Positions 31,279 through 41,850 of a DNA stretch of 64,000 bases are shown here, piece by piece; position 1 is the stretch's first letter, and every line of letters begins with the position of its first letter. The stretch is from Azolla caroliniana (lineage: Eukaryota > Polypodiophyta). A program made the position numbers and the translations under genes. A model generated the notes under the pieces. It worked only from the letters and a program-made list of their open reading frames with translations. It did no database searches and was not told the DNA's origin. The DNA is taken from NCBI GenBank assembly GCA_043228905.1, contig JBHGNT010000008.1, forward strand, positions 18,538,001 through 18,602,000, read 5' to 3'.

Positions 31279-34262
31279 AAACACGTTCGCGTTCACAAGT
31301 GGAAGGATCGCACATTCCACTTATAGATTCCTTTTATAATCTTGCGATTTTAGGCAATTTTTAGAAACTTGATACACTAGTATCACATGTTTTAAATAAC
31401 ATGTAAAATTTTTGCTATTTTTTTGAGATTTAACAAGTTTCAAAATGATCATTTCTAAAATTGAATAGTTTTTGAATAAATGTTTAAACGTTGATGGTGT
31501 GCAAATATGAAATGTAATTAACTTAAAGGAAATCACAATGGTTAACTCAAGGCACAAGTTAAGATTAATGGTTTCACTATCTTGAGAAGATATAGGTTCC
31601 AGAAGTGGAAGTTACACTATTGTTAGACTTGAAAATGTTTTAAGTATAAGAAGTGGAAGTTACACTATTGTTAGACTTGAAAATATTTTAAGTATAAGAG
31701 GTAACATTATCTATAAATTTAGTGCTCATTAACATTCATACATTCACAAGTCAAGAAATGTATACAATATTCATAAACAATTTTGATAAATCCATAACTC
31801 CTAAAATGTAGACGATATTCATAGACTGTCAAAACTGCCAAACTTAGATGTAAACATTAATATATCAATTTGAACATATCACATAGTTATCAAGGTATCC
31901 ACAATGTTCTCCTCTTCTTCATTTTGAGGACTCCCCTTCAAAATTTGTGAAGTAAATGGCATTTGCAAGGTTCAATTACCATCAACACAATTATTAATGG
32001 TTTTTTGTTAATCAAGGAAGCACATGTTCACCATAAAGTATCTTGTTGTGCAACATACTTCTTTACATTATCGAGATGCATCATTTACTCTTGTAAAACA
32101 GAGATTTTAGAACAATTCGAGTTCATGTAAACCCTAAATCTCTTTTATTTGAAAATAAAGAAGATTTCAAAACATGGACTCGATATATTGTATTGAGTTG
32201 ATGTAAAAAACAGAGTTTTCATCACAATTCCATACAATGTATGAAATTCATGTTCAAAGTTTTTTTTCCTAGGTTTAAAAAATAAAAAAACACAAAAATT
32301 GAGCTTGAGTTGATGAAAAAACGAGACTTTTCATCACAATTCAATGCAACATATCGAGTTCATGTTTAAGGTAATTTGTTTTTATTTTTGTCAAATTTGT
32401 TTTCAAATTTTTTTGATGTTTTTGGAATAGGAAAATTTAAATAGGAATTCGATACATTGTATTGACTTGTGATGAAAACTCTAGTTTTTTCATCACTTCA
32501 AGCTCAAAAAAAAATTCAAAAATTCATAAAAAACTAGAAAAAAAATCTATTAAAAAAAAAAAACTCTGAAAAAAACTTTAAACATGAACTCCATACATGA
32601 TATCCAGTTCATGCCAAAAAGTGAGCTTTATGACACGAACTTGATACAATATATCGAGTTGGTCTTGAAAACTTTGTTTTTCAATACGACCGAGTTCGTG
32701 TTGAAAAGTTGACTTTTCAACATGAACTCCATACAATGTATCGTGTTTGTGTTGAAATGTTTTCAACACAAACATTGTATCGAGTTCGTGTTGAATACTC
32801 TATTTTCTAACACGAACTCGATACATTGTATTGAATTCATGTTAAAAAGTCAACCTTTTGACACAAACTCAATACATTGTATTGAGTTCTTGTTGAAAAA
32901 CAGAGTTTTCAAGACCAACTCGATACATTATATTGAGTTCATGTCAAAAAGCTGACTTTTTGACATGAACCTCATACAATGTATCAAGTTTATGTTTAAA
33001 GTTTTTTTGGGGGTTTTAATAAAAAAAAGATTTATTTTCTATTTATTTTGGTTTTTTTTGTTTTTTTCTGTGAATCTTTTTTTGAACTTGAAGTAATAAA
33101 AAAACTAGAGTTTTTATTACAGGTCGATACAATATATCGAATTCATGTTTAAAATTTATTTTTTCCAATATATATATATATAAAATAAAATAATTAAAAA
33201 AATAAAAAAAAAAACAAAAAAAAATTGAAAAAAAAAACTTTAAACATGAACTCGAAAACTGGTTTTTTTAATCAACGCAAGCTCGTTTTTTATTTTTTTA
33301 AATTCGGGAAAAAAACTTTGAACATGAATTTCATACATTGTATGGAATTGTGATGAAAACTCTATTTTTTACATCAACTCGATACAATATATCGAGTTGA
33401 TGTTTAGAAATCTACTTTCTTTTCAAATAAATGAGGTTTAGGGTTTACATGAACTCGAATTGTACTAAAATCTTTGTTTTTACAAGAATAAAAGATGCAT
33501 ATCGATACTGTAAAGGAGTATGTTGCACAACAAGATACCTTATAGTGAACATGTGCTTCCTTGATTAACAAAAACCCATTAATAATTGTGTTGATGGTAA
33601 TTGAACCTTGCAAATGCCATTATTTCACAAATTTTGTAGGGGAGTTTTCAAAATGAAGAAGAGGAGAGCATTGTGGATACCTTGATAACTATGTGATATG
33701 TTCAAATTGATATATTAATGTTTACATCTAAGTTTGGCAGTTTTGACAGTTTATGAATATCGTTTACATTTTAGGAGTTATGGATTTATCAAAATTGTTT
33801 ATGAATATTGTATACATTTCTTGACTTGTGAATTTATGGATGTTAATGAGCACTAAATTGATAGATAATTGCATTAAGGATTACAATGTTACCTCTTATA
33901 CTTAAAAAAATTTCAAGTTTAACAATAGATGTAACTTCCACTTCTGGAACCTACATCTCCTCAAGATGGTGAAACCATTAATCTTAACTTGTGCCTTGAG
34001 TTAACCATTGTGATTTCTTTAAGTTCACTACATTTCATATCTGCACACCATTAATGTTTAAACATTTATTGAAAAAAATATCAATTTTAGAAATGATCAT
34101 TTTGAAACTTGTTAAATCTCAAAAAAATAGCAAAAATTTTACATGTTATTTAAAACATGTGATACTAGTGTATCAAGTTTCTAAAAATTGCCTAAAATCG
34201 CAAGATTATATAAGGAATCTATAAGTGGAATGCACGATCCTTCAACTTGTGAACGTGAACAT
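31279..34262. mobile_element. Giant foldback: ~2.98-kb inverted repeat, ~1.47-kb arms
   Basis: The left arm (31279 to about 32758) and the right arm (about 32768 to 34262) are reverse complements with almost no spacer. Matching landmarks: TTCACAAGTKGAAGGATCG at 31292 and inverted at about 34240; ACATGTTTTAAATAACATG at about 31387 and 34140; TATCTTGTTGTGCAACATA at 32039-32057 and inverted at 33519-33537. Outer arms look about 95% identical; inner arms are more variable with small indels. The centre is a short hairpin, TGTTGAAATGTTTTCAACA, near 32760. There is no open frame for a transposase. The termini (AACAYGTTCRCGTTCACAAG) are not TG/CA. A lone right arm recurs at 37425-38606. Any transcript crossing it would fold into a kilobase-scale hairpin. 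Confidence 0.9.
32587..33000. repeat. Periodic self-palindromic module array at foldback centre
   Basis: At least eight modules spaced about 40-53 bp share the core GAACTCGATACAWTGTATCG with AGTTCRTGT on the other side. The core is itself a palindrome. Instances begin near 32587, 32638, 32720, 32763, 32810, 32865, 32912 and 32963. Between them lie T/A-rich links such as TTGAAAA or GTCAAAAAG. Further single copies sit in both arms (about 32215, 32335, 32450, 33120, 33340, 33375). Confidence 0.85.
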
Positions 34263-34263
34263 G

Positions 34264-34931
34264 TTAAATGTTCTTCTCGAATTCGGATGGTGGCCGAGGA
34301 TGAGGTTGAGGCAGTAGAAGAGGTTGATTCGACCCATCTCACGAAGGGAACTCAAACGTTGGACAACAAGATGGAAGCCATCGAGGAACCTTCGGAAAAA
34401 GGGGGAGCTTCCATGCCGAACAAGGTCGGCAAATGGCTCGCTACTTGCAACTATTGCCGCAAAATCGGCCACTGCGAAGAGGAGAGTCGAAAGAAGAGAA
34501 GTGAGTCGGCTTCGACAAGTTGACAATTGACAAGTTATGCCATCTACTCTGAATACTATGACTATGGTGGGCTATTCGTAATAAGACATAGAGCGAACTC
34601 TATGACAACCCCTCACTCCATAAACACCTCTAACTCGGAAGACGTGTGGTTCGTCAACTCTGGTGCCTCACATCATATGACGTCACACCAAGAGTGGTTT
34701 CATGACTTAAGAACGCCGGATCAACCTGGCGTCATAGAGATGGGAGACGACACCACACATCCCATTCAACACATCGACAATGTTCCATTCGACAATGACG
34801 ACCGAAACAATTGCATCAAGAATGTCTTGCATGTGCCAATAATAACAAAGAATTTGGTCTCGGTCGGCCAAATCTTTGAGTAAGGCATGCAAGTTCGTTT
34901 CAAAAACGAAGGATGTTTCATCAAGAAGGTC
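34264..34931 (+). pseudogene. Copia fragment C6: gag end and protease
   Basis: A plus-strand remnant with a zinc-knuckle block C-NY-C-RKIG-H-CEEE (last cysteine lost to S), a TGA after SASTS, then FVIRHRANSM. Next come the protease NSGASHHMTSHQEW (the catalytic Asp of DSGAS is N here) and ITKNLVSVGQIFE followed by TAA, with GMQVRF and GCFIKK after it. It starts at the edge of the foldback and stops abruptly at about 34931. It belongs to the family of C4. Confidence 0.82.
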
Positions 34932-35730
34932 TGACCATGGTTGTTTACGTACTCGTATTTAACGTTTAAATACGTATAGTACCTCATCATTTGTATAGTA
35001 CATACTATACCTCAATGTTTTTCAGTCAAATATCATGTACGTTTGTCCAATACGGTATTTAACGTATTTATAAAAAAATAGGTATAATACGTATTTATAA
35101 AGAAAATGTAAGTAAAACCCTAACAAAAAGCAAAAGAAAAAAAAGATTTTAATGAAAAAGAGGCCAAAGGAAGGAAGAAAGAAGAACAGAGGAGACGACG
35201 ATGAAGAAGATGAAGAAGAGAGAAAAGAAGACATAAACCTGTCTTGAGTGTGATAATCGCAAAAGATAGAAGAAGAAGAAGAAGAAAACGAAGAAAAGAG
35301 AAACCTATCATAAGTGTGAAAATCGTAGACGATTCCTCAATCTATGAAGCCATAATTGTAAATAATTACAATTTGAAGTAGAACATCATGATACACACTT
35401 ACACTGATTTATAGAATAAGGGAATGTCGACATCCATATTACTACAAGTATTTTAGGATGTGAAATGTTCAAATGTCTTATATGCATTTTAGGATGTAGA
35501 ACTATATTGTACATCACAAAATTGTGTAAACATAGATGTTTTTTACAATATTATAGATATTTTTTAGAAAGGTAAATAATTTTCAAATTCTAGAAGTATT
35601 TAACGTACTATACGTAAAATATGTATTTTATAAGTATTTAACATATTAAGAAAACGTATTTAACGTTGTCGTAGTGTAATTCGCACACTACATGAAAAAT
35701 TACATTTTTGGTTTCTCCGGATAGGATATG
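34932..35730. other. AT-rich repeat region with GTATTTAACGTA words
   Basis: The word CGTATTTAACG or close variants occurs near 34960, 35055, 35595, 35635 and 35658, at both edges of the segment and in both orientations. This suggests a decayed TIR element of about 0.7 kb, but clean termini could not be set. A GAA-rich purine tract fills 35150-35310. A small hairpin GTAGTGT-n7-ACACTAC lies at about 35671-35691. No gene is seen. Confidence 0.4.
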
Positions 35731-35734
35731 GAGT

Positions 35735-35950
35735 ACCCAGTGAGAACTGGAAGGAAGAACCGGTGAGGACCGATACCGGTAAAGAGACCGGCAAGAGCCG
35801 GATGAAGAAGGCCGGTGAGAGTTGGTGAGAAACGGACGAAGAGGGCCGGTAAGGAGGATCCGGTAAGAACCGGATAAAGAAAACCGGCGAGAACCGGATG
35901 AAGCAGAACCGGAAAGAGCCGGATGAAGAAGGCCGTCGAGAGTCTCTCAC
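35735..35950. repeat. CCGG-rich degenerate tandem repeats
   Basis: About nine units of roughly 22-26 bp carry ACCGGATGAAGAAGGCCGG-like words. On the opposite strand they resemble the CATCCGGTTCTCACCGGG units in the LTRs of C5 (52430-52640), so this is probably a copia LTR remnant. Confidence 0.6.
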
Positions 35951-36008
35951 CAGATGAAGAGACATATTTGTGAATAGAAGAAAGTATAAAATTATATATT
36001 ACATGCAT

Positions 36009-36069
36009 AGGGCAAGATTTGAACCTTGCACCTTCATGTTAATAATGTTAAGCCTTATCATTATACTAG
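36009..36069 (-). other. tRNA-like segment, antisense to G4 LTR
   Basis: The minus strand reads TAGTATAATGATAAGGC (box A-like) and, about 30 bp on, AAGGTTCAAATCTTGCCC (box B-like with a T-stem). It sits about 210 bp upstream of the G4 TATA box. The acceptor stem is not preserved. Confidence 0.5.
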
Positions 36070-36560
36070 CGTATTATGAATTTTAAAGTTATACTAAACT
36101 TTATCCCATGTAAAATTTCTAGACATGCATGGTACAAAAAGTTATTCATGCATAGACACTCGAGTTAAAAAGAAAAGATGAGATAGAAAGCTAATCATGC
36201 ACATGCAGTGTGCATGAAAACTAAAGATAGGAAAAGCATGATGCTTGCATGTGATAAACTTAGACTCTTCCAACACTATATAAGGAAGAGAGAGATGTAT
36301 AGAGGTTGTTGATTATTTTACAAGGGTTGATTAATATAATATAATCGTGGGATCCACGAGTTTGCTAACTATTTTTCTCTCTTAATTTGTGTACTCACTA
36401 ATACACTATACTCGTAGGATTCACGAGTTTTTCATATCTTTCTTTCTTAGAATATATTTCATATTCTTAATTGCCTTAGAATTTTCTTTCCTCCTAGTCC
36501 AAAATCCCAGCGGTTCCCACCCGACTCACGCAACGATCCGGAGCCGAAAGGCACGACACA
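36009..36560 (+). repeat. G4 gypsy 5' LTR (5' boundary uncertain)
   Basis: The 3' boundary is clear: ...CGACACA ends at 36560, two bases before the primer site. A TATA box TATATAAGG lies at about 36281. Two copies of a GTGGGATCCACGAG-like palindrome follow (36345-36360 and about 36413-36430). The segment 36009-36069 is an antisense tRNA-like stretch. The 5' edge is not proven because the second LTR is absent. Confidence 0.6.
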
Positions 36561-36562
36561 AG

Positions 36563-36580
36563 TGGTGAACCCGACGTGAA
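36563..36580 (+). other. G4 primer-binding site
   Basis: TGGTGAACCCGACGTGAA, two bases after the LTR end. The same site occurs in G3 (61948-61965) and, slightly altered, in G2 (60051-60063). Confidence 0.85.
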
Positions 36581-36596
36581 CACGGGTGGCAAGGAG

Positions 36597-37145
36597 ATGG
36601 AAAATCAACCGGAGGCTAACAACATGAGGATGATGTTTGAGCGGATGCTTCAAGAACAACGCGCGATGTCGGAGATAGCGGCGGCAGTAGAGCGGCTCGT
36701 GCAACGGATCAGGAAATTCAACGGAAAGGAGGTATCGCACTATCTTCCGGACTACAAGGCGGAAATGATACGATGCGGGATTTTGGAAGGACTGCAAGTG
36801 ACATCCTTCAACCGGGTAGCTACCGACGGGCTTCAAGCAAGTATCCACGGGCTACGACAACAAAATCCGACGTGGGAAGCGTTTGAAGAGGCGCTAAAGA
36901 CCACGTTCGCTATCGAGGACTCCTCCAAGGTAACGCGGAGAGGATTGGGTAGAAACACCGGACAAGGGGATGAAGGTCCTCGATGTGTTTTCGGCATTTG
37001 AAAGTCGGTTCGGGAGGTTTTCTGCGAGAGATCAAGCTATCCTCGTACCGGACAAAGTTATCATGTTCTTATGAGCCGTAGACGTCCGGGACCGGAAGGA
37101 TCTTGGAGTGCTTCTAGAGGACACGACTACCGAGAGTGGCCTCAC
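36597..37145 (+). pseudogene. G4 gag fragment, frameshifted and truncated
   Basis: It opens at ATG 36597 (MENQPEANNMRMMFERMLQE) with the N-terminal gag pattern seen in G2 and G3: AAAVERLVQRIRKFNGKEVS, EMIRCGILEGLQVTSFNRVA and GLRQQNPTWEAFEEAL. A frameshift near 36945 moves the reading to WVETPDKGMKVLDVFSAFES and SARDQAILVPDKVIMFL. It is then stopped by TGA 37072-37074. Similarity ends at about 37145, where a tRNA-like segment and another LTR-like sequence begin. No pol follows. Confidence 0.82.
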
Positions 37146-37150
37146 CGAAA

Positions 37151-37404
37151 CATGGGAACTCGAACCCATGACCTTATGCTACATGGGTCGAGCTCTTGAC
37201 CATTAGACCATACATTGTAATATATAGAATATTATTTTCATTTTTATTATATCGAGCGTTCCTTGTATATTCTTGTCACACAGTATATCGCTGTCATCAT
37301 CATTTCCTCTCAGTCCCTCTCTCTGTCTCACTCTCTCTCTCTCTTCTTTTCTCAAGTGTTCTACACCTTAAATTCTTCTTAGTACTAATATTTCTCTCTT
37401 AGTA
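37151..37404 (+). repeat. LTR-like remnant beginning with antisense tRNA-like segment
   Basis: The minus strand of 37151-37210 reads TATGGTCTAATGGTCAAGAGC (box A-like) and GGTCATGGGTTCGAGTTCCC (box B-like). AT-rich DNA and a CT-rich stretch (37310-37360) follow, as in the U3/R parts of the other gypsy LTRs. It is cut by the solo foldback arm. Assignment as an LTR is by analogy. Confidence 0.45.
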
Positions 37405-37424
37405 CTAATTTCATCTTTGTGTTA

Positions 37425-38606
37425 GAAATTTGTTTTTGAGCTTTAATAAGTGATGAAAAAACCAGAGTTTTTATCACAAGTCGATACAATGTATCGAGTT
37501 CATGTTTAAAATTATTAATTTTTCCATAAAAAATATAAAAAAATAAAAAAAATTGAAAAAAACAAAAAAAATTAAAAAAAATTAAAAAAAATTGAAACAA
37601 ATTGAAAATGTTTTTTTAAAAATTAGAAAAAATTACTTTAAACATGAACTCGATACATTGTATTGAATTGTGATGAAAAATCTGGTTTTTCTATGAACTC
37701 AATCTTAATTTATTATTATTATTATTATTTAAATCTGGTAAAAAAACTTTGAACATGAATTCAATATATTGTATAGAGTTATGATGAAAACTCTATTTTT
37801 TACTTCAATACAACATATCGTGTTCATGTTTAAAACTCTTGTTGTTTTTCAAATAAAAGAGGTTTTTTAAAGATGTATGTTGCACAACAAGATACCTTAT
37901 GGTAAATGTGTGCTTCATTTATTAGAAGAAAACCATTAATAATTGTGTTGATGGTAATTGAACTTTGCAAATGCCATTTACTTCACAAAATTTGAAGGGG
38001 AATTCTTATAAGGAAGGAGATTATAACATTGTAGATACCCTGATAACTATGTGTTATGTTCAAATTGATATATTAATGTTCACATCTAAAGTTTGACAGT
38101 TTATGAATATCGTCTACATTTTAGGAGTTGTGGATTTATCAAAATTGTTTATGAATATTGTCTACATTTCTTGAGTTGTGAATTTATGGATGTTAATGAG
38201 CACTAATTTATAGATGATGACATTAAGGATTGCAATATTACCTTTTATACTTAAAACATTTTCAAGTCTAACAATAGATGTAACCTTAATCTTCTCAAGA
38301 TGGTGAAACCATTAATCTTAACTTGTGCCTTGAGTTGACCATAATTGTGATTTTCTTTAAGTTAACTACATTTCATATCTGCAAACCATCAACATTTAAA
38401 CATTTATCCCTAAACTATTCAATTTTAGAAATTATCATTTTGAAATTTGTTAAATCTCAAAAAATTAGCAAAATTTACATGCTATTTAAAACATGTGATA
38501 CTGGTGTATCAAGTTTTTGGAAATTGTCTAAAATCGCAAGATTATAAAAGGAATCTATAAGTGGAATGCGCAATCCTTCCACTTGTGAATGCAAAGGTGT
38601 TCTCTT
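37425..38606. mobile_element. Solo arm of the foldback element
   Basis: It matches the right arm of the large foldback (about 33070-34262) along its length, including the GTTGCACAACAAGATACCTTAT block, the ACATTTTAGGAGTTRTGG block and the terminus CTTCCACTTGTGAA. It lacks the mirror arm and most of the central module array; four palindromic cores remain (about 37480, 37650, 37760, 37815). Its right end joins copia coding sequence at about 38606. Confidence 0.88.
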
Positions 38607-38905
38607 CCGATTCAATTCCACTTACATCCGAATTGGTTGTCTCCAATTCGTCTTTAGTCTTTAGGCCTTTGACAATGTCAGACCACGTCTTGGTCTTGGC
38701 CTTACCTCCCACTGATTCGGCTATCCTCGACTCTTCCCTACGATTACGGCCCTTGCTCTCTTCATCGACTTCTTCAGCCGGCCCGAAATTGAATTCTTCA
38801 TTTGACTTTGACTCACGATCACTTCCACCGCGATGATCACCTTTGTTCCTTTCACTCTCTTGTTCCTGTCTCCCCCTGAAGTTCGGCATGTCGAGGTGAC
38901 GTTGC
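38607..38905 (-). pseudogene. C2 copia C-terminal tail
   Basis: On the minus strand: RHLDMPNFRGRQEQESERN (the end of RNase H plus the junction), a charged region, then KAKTKTWSDIVKGL and an acidic end. This is the same tail organisation as C1. It runs out into the solo foldback arm. RNase H itself is deleted at about 38905. Confidence 0.78.
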
Positions 38906-39342
38906 ATGGCTTTCCTGAATCTCGGCGAAGCTTTGCGTTTCTAGCCAGAGGGGTCGAGATGGGCTTATAGTTGGCCATCCCGAACATGAAGAGCATATTC
39001 AACGCGTAATGACGCTGGTTGATCAATATGCCTTCGGGGGCGCGGATCACTTCGATCTCGAGGAAGTAATGAAGGTCACCAAGATCCTTCATTTCGAATG
39101 ATGCCGCAAGCTGAGACTTTACACGGCGGATTTCGTCCAGGTCGGCACCAATGATAACTAAATCATGAACATACAGTAGAAGGCTAACCGGTCCATATTG
39201 ACCTACGCAACTGTTGCGTAATCTTCGAGTTCCAGGCTCGCGGGGTTTGCTTAAGGCCATAGAGTGACTTCTTCAGTCGGCAAATTGCCGAAGTGTTTCG
39301 TTCAGATAGAAATCCGGGGGGTTGTACCATGTACTGGGCTGA
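38906..39342 (-). pseudogene. C2 RT fragment, copy 1 (YVHD)
   Basis: Contains MVQPPGFLSE, AICRLKKSLYGLKQ, then a ~60-bp deletion, then QYGPVSLLLYVHDLVI and [21 protein letters not shown]. The catalytic YVDD is YVHD. It is about 92% identical over roughly 215 bp to the second RT fragment at 40156-40372, which carries the same YVHD. Upstream it joins a GAG-pre-integrase block directly, with the integrase core missing. Confidence 0.85.
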
Positions 39343-39730
39343 TTCTCTTGTGCCATAGTTTCAAGTCTTTTTCAACTTTGAGGCCTTTTGCGAACATAGC
39401 CGATTTCACCTCTTTTGATTCTGGGATGAACATTCGGCCTTCTCGACGACCATGGGTTATAGGTCGAGCGTCTTTTTCAATGAAGCACCCTTCATTGTTA
39501 AACCGCACTTACATGCCTTGTTCTACAATCTGGCTGACCGAGACCAGATTTTTCGTGATGGTTGGAACATGCAAGAATTATTTGAGGTAGGTTTGGTTGC
39601 CATCGTTCCCGAAACTGGGCCGATCAGGCTTTCGTAATTCTCGAAACCAATCTTCATGGGACGTCATATGATTGGATGCTCCCGAGTCGACAAACCATAC
39701 ACTGTCTGAAGAAGAGGTGCTAGTCAGAGC
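39343..39730 (-). pseudogene. C2 protease remnant and GAG-pre-integrase
   Basis: The minus-strand reading shows the protease-like WFVDSGASNHMTS region near 39700-39650, then ITKNLVS and VRFNNEGCFIEKDARPI. A GAG-pre-integrase start (LKLWHKRIS) is cut at about 39342, where RT sequence follows. Confidence 0.8.
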
Positions 39731-40155
39731 CTATGCCGTCATCAAACATGCTTCATGTCTCATTACGAACATTCCGCTAGGGCCATCATAATCAGAATTC
39801 GTAGCGTAATTCGTGAGTTGCCGGCTGGTCGAAGCCGAGTCTCGTTTCTTCTTTCGGCACCCCTCTTCGTAGTGGCCGAGTTTTCCACAGTGCCTGCATT
39901 CGATTGGGTTGTTACGATTGCTTGGTCTAGTAGGATGACTCCCCCTTCTACCAAAGTCCTTGGAATTGTTCCTATCATCTTGCCATTGGTGGGAGTTGCG
40001 CTCTTGCGTCAGTCGACTGTGTCGGCCTTGTCCGAGTCGACCTCTATTTCCACGACCGAATCCTCTTCCCTCATTTGATCTGGAATAGAGCATCTGACCA
40101 TCAGACACATTGTTCCTTTGTTGAATGTGATTTTCTTCGACCAAAAGAATCGATT
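39731..40155 (-). pseudogene. C2 gag C-terminal half with intact zinc knuckle
   Basis: Contains ILLVEENHIQQRNNVSDGQM, an RG-rich segment and the knuckle C-RH-C-GKLG-H-YEEG-C, then SASTSRQLTNYATNSDYDG and MFVMRHEACLM. It is preceded without a gap by RT sequence (junction near 40155, at CTCTTCAA), so the domain order is rearranged. Confidence 0.83.
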
Positions 40156-40703
40156 GAAGAGCATATTCAGCGCATAATGATGCTGACTGATCAATATGCC
40201 TTCGGGGGCGCGCATCACTTCGATCCCGAGGAAGTAATGAAGGTCTCCAAGATCCTTCATTTCTAATGTTGTCGCAAGCTGAGACTTTACACGACGGATT
40301 TCGTCCAGGTCGGCACCGACGATGACTAAATCATGAACATATAGTAGAAGGCTAACCGGTCCATATTGACCTTGCTGAACAAATAGTGAAGAGTCCGATT
40401 TTGACGTCGTAAACCCCATCCTATGCAACTGTTGCGTAATCTTCGCATTCCAGGCTCGCAGGGCTTGCTTAAGTCCATAGAGTGACTTCTTCAGTCGGCA
40501 AACTGCCGAAGTGTTTCGTTCGGATAGAAATCCGGGGGGTTGTACCATGTACACCTGTTCCTCAAGATCACCTTGTAGGAACGCGTTCTTTACATCCATC
40601 TGATGTAAGTGCCACCCCTTTGCCGCAACTACAGCTAGTAGAACACACATGGTAGTCATCTTCGGGACAGGCGTGAAGGTCTCGTCATAGTCCACATCGT
40701 GCT
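40156..40703 (-). pseudogene. C2 RT fragment, copy 2 (YVHD), fused to gypsy integrase
   Basis: Contains VDYDETFTPVPKM, GWHLHQMDVKNAFLQGDLEE, VYMVQPPGFLSERN, LKKSLYGLKQALRAWN and LLLYVHDLVIVG. It is open from a gypsy integrase end (PWQEEMSREDLLATTIQQLE) through the junction near 40703 and onward into gag sequence: a single 254-codon frame built from three pieces. Confidence 0.85.
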
Positions 40704-41510
40704 TCTGCGGTTCTAATTGTTGGATCGTTGTAGCTAGCAAGTCTTCTCGACTCATCTCCTCTTGCCATGGCAAAGTAGTCCATGAGGTAATACTTTACTT
40801 GATAGGCATTATTGGTTTTTGCCCTAATATGAGCTCGGCCTGCATATATCTAGCAGTCGTGCTATGTGTAGTTCTATTGGCCCACAATGCATATGGTTAT
40901 AATCGTGGCCAGTCCATCTTCTTCCCATCGCAAGCCTTTGCTAGAGCTTTTATAATCAGGCTATGTCCCCACTCCACCTTTCCATTTGCCTCCGGGTTGT
41001 ATGCCATGGTGAGTGATAATTTGACGCCTATCCTTTAGAAAAACTCTTTAGCTTCATTTAAATCGAATTCTCCTCTATCGGCTACTATTTTGCCGACACA
41101 TCCATATCAACAAATAACATCTTCAAGGAGAAACTTGCAAACCGCCAAAGTTGTTTTATTCCTTAGTGCCCGACCTTCTACTTGGTTGGTGAGATCCTCT
41201 CTTGCTAGCACGAGGTATCTCATTTGCCACAATCCCATTGGCATACTTATAGTGCATAAATAATGGTTATGTCACATGAAGTTCATCCCTCTTTTGAACA
41301 TTCGAGTATAATTGGCATTGCACAGATTTTTCAACATAGCTTGCTACATCTTTGTAAACACCCGGCCACCAATACTTGTCCTTGAGCTTTGCAAAAGTTG
41401 CCCATATACCTCGATGACCTGCCTACACACTATCATGAAATTCAACAATTAGTGTTTGTTGATCTTGTTTCTTGCACATCACTCATAGTGGAGTTCCATT
41501 CTCCCTCTTT
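40704..41510 (-). pseudogene. Gypsy integrase relic (G3b)
   Basis: Minus-strand reading with stops. An HHCC-type segment FHDSV-GHRGIWATFAKLKDKYWW and VEKSVQCQLYS lies at about 41450-41330. A catalytic-core part follows: KIVADRGEFDLNEA, GVKLSLTMAYNPEANGKVEWG and YALWANRTTHST. The end reads MSREDLLATTIQQLE. It belongs to the family of G3 (compare VKISLTTVYNLEANRKIEHG at 62430-62555). Confidence 0.8.
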
Positions 41511-41518
41511 GGAAACTT

Positions 41519-41850
41519 CTATAGATGTCCTTCTTTGAGGAAGAACTTGTAGGCCTTCTTCCTAATTCGGTTGAAGTCTTCTTTTGACCATGATTCATCC
41601 TTTGTAAGAGAGCTTAAGTACTTGCAAATTTCGATGAATTCGCCCTCACCAATCGTCGGTGAGGCCGTGTGCTTCATGATCATCTTCGAGCTCGAATAAA
41701 ATGTCCATCCTTTCCTCCCGATGGACCATCTTAAAAAATAGGAGGACTTTGTTTGCCCCCACTGATCTCCGATCCCACTCCAAGAGTTGAGCAAAACGAC
41801 GCTCGAACTCTTGGAATGCTTCCATTGCGCTTTCGACTTCCACCGAACTC
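41519..41850 (-). pseudogene. Gypsy gag and pre-integrase pieces (G3b), fused to copia integrase
   Basis: From 41850 downward: MEAFQEFERRFAQLLEWDRR and VLLFFKMVHREERMDILFEL (gypsy gag, compare G2 at 59630-59328). It is then joined to GEFIEICKYLSSLTKDESWS and RIRKKAYKFFLKEGHL (the gypsy RNase H-integrase linker). Protease, RT and RNase H are missing between them. At about 41850 the reading comes directly from a copia integrase (GGSHYFANFIDDF). Confidence 0.82.

Noticed and set aside
32578-32955. Frames encoding repeated ~15-residue words (for example LYGVHV, IHCIEF)
   Set aside because: They translate the palindromic DNA modules and appear on both strands equally; not protein-coding.
32587-33000. 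A CRISPR array
   Set aside because: Plant nuclear DNA; the repeats are degenerate palindromes and the intervals are not unique spacers.
40799-41038. A plus-strand 79-codon frame resembling a secreted peptide
   Set aside because: The opposite strand encodes a gypsy integrase core across the same bases, so this frame is a shadow.
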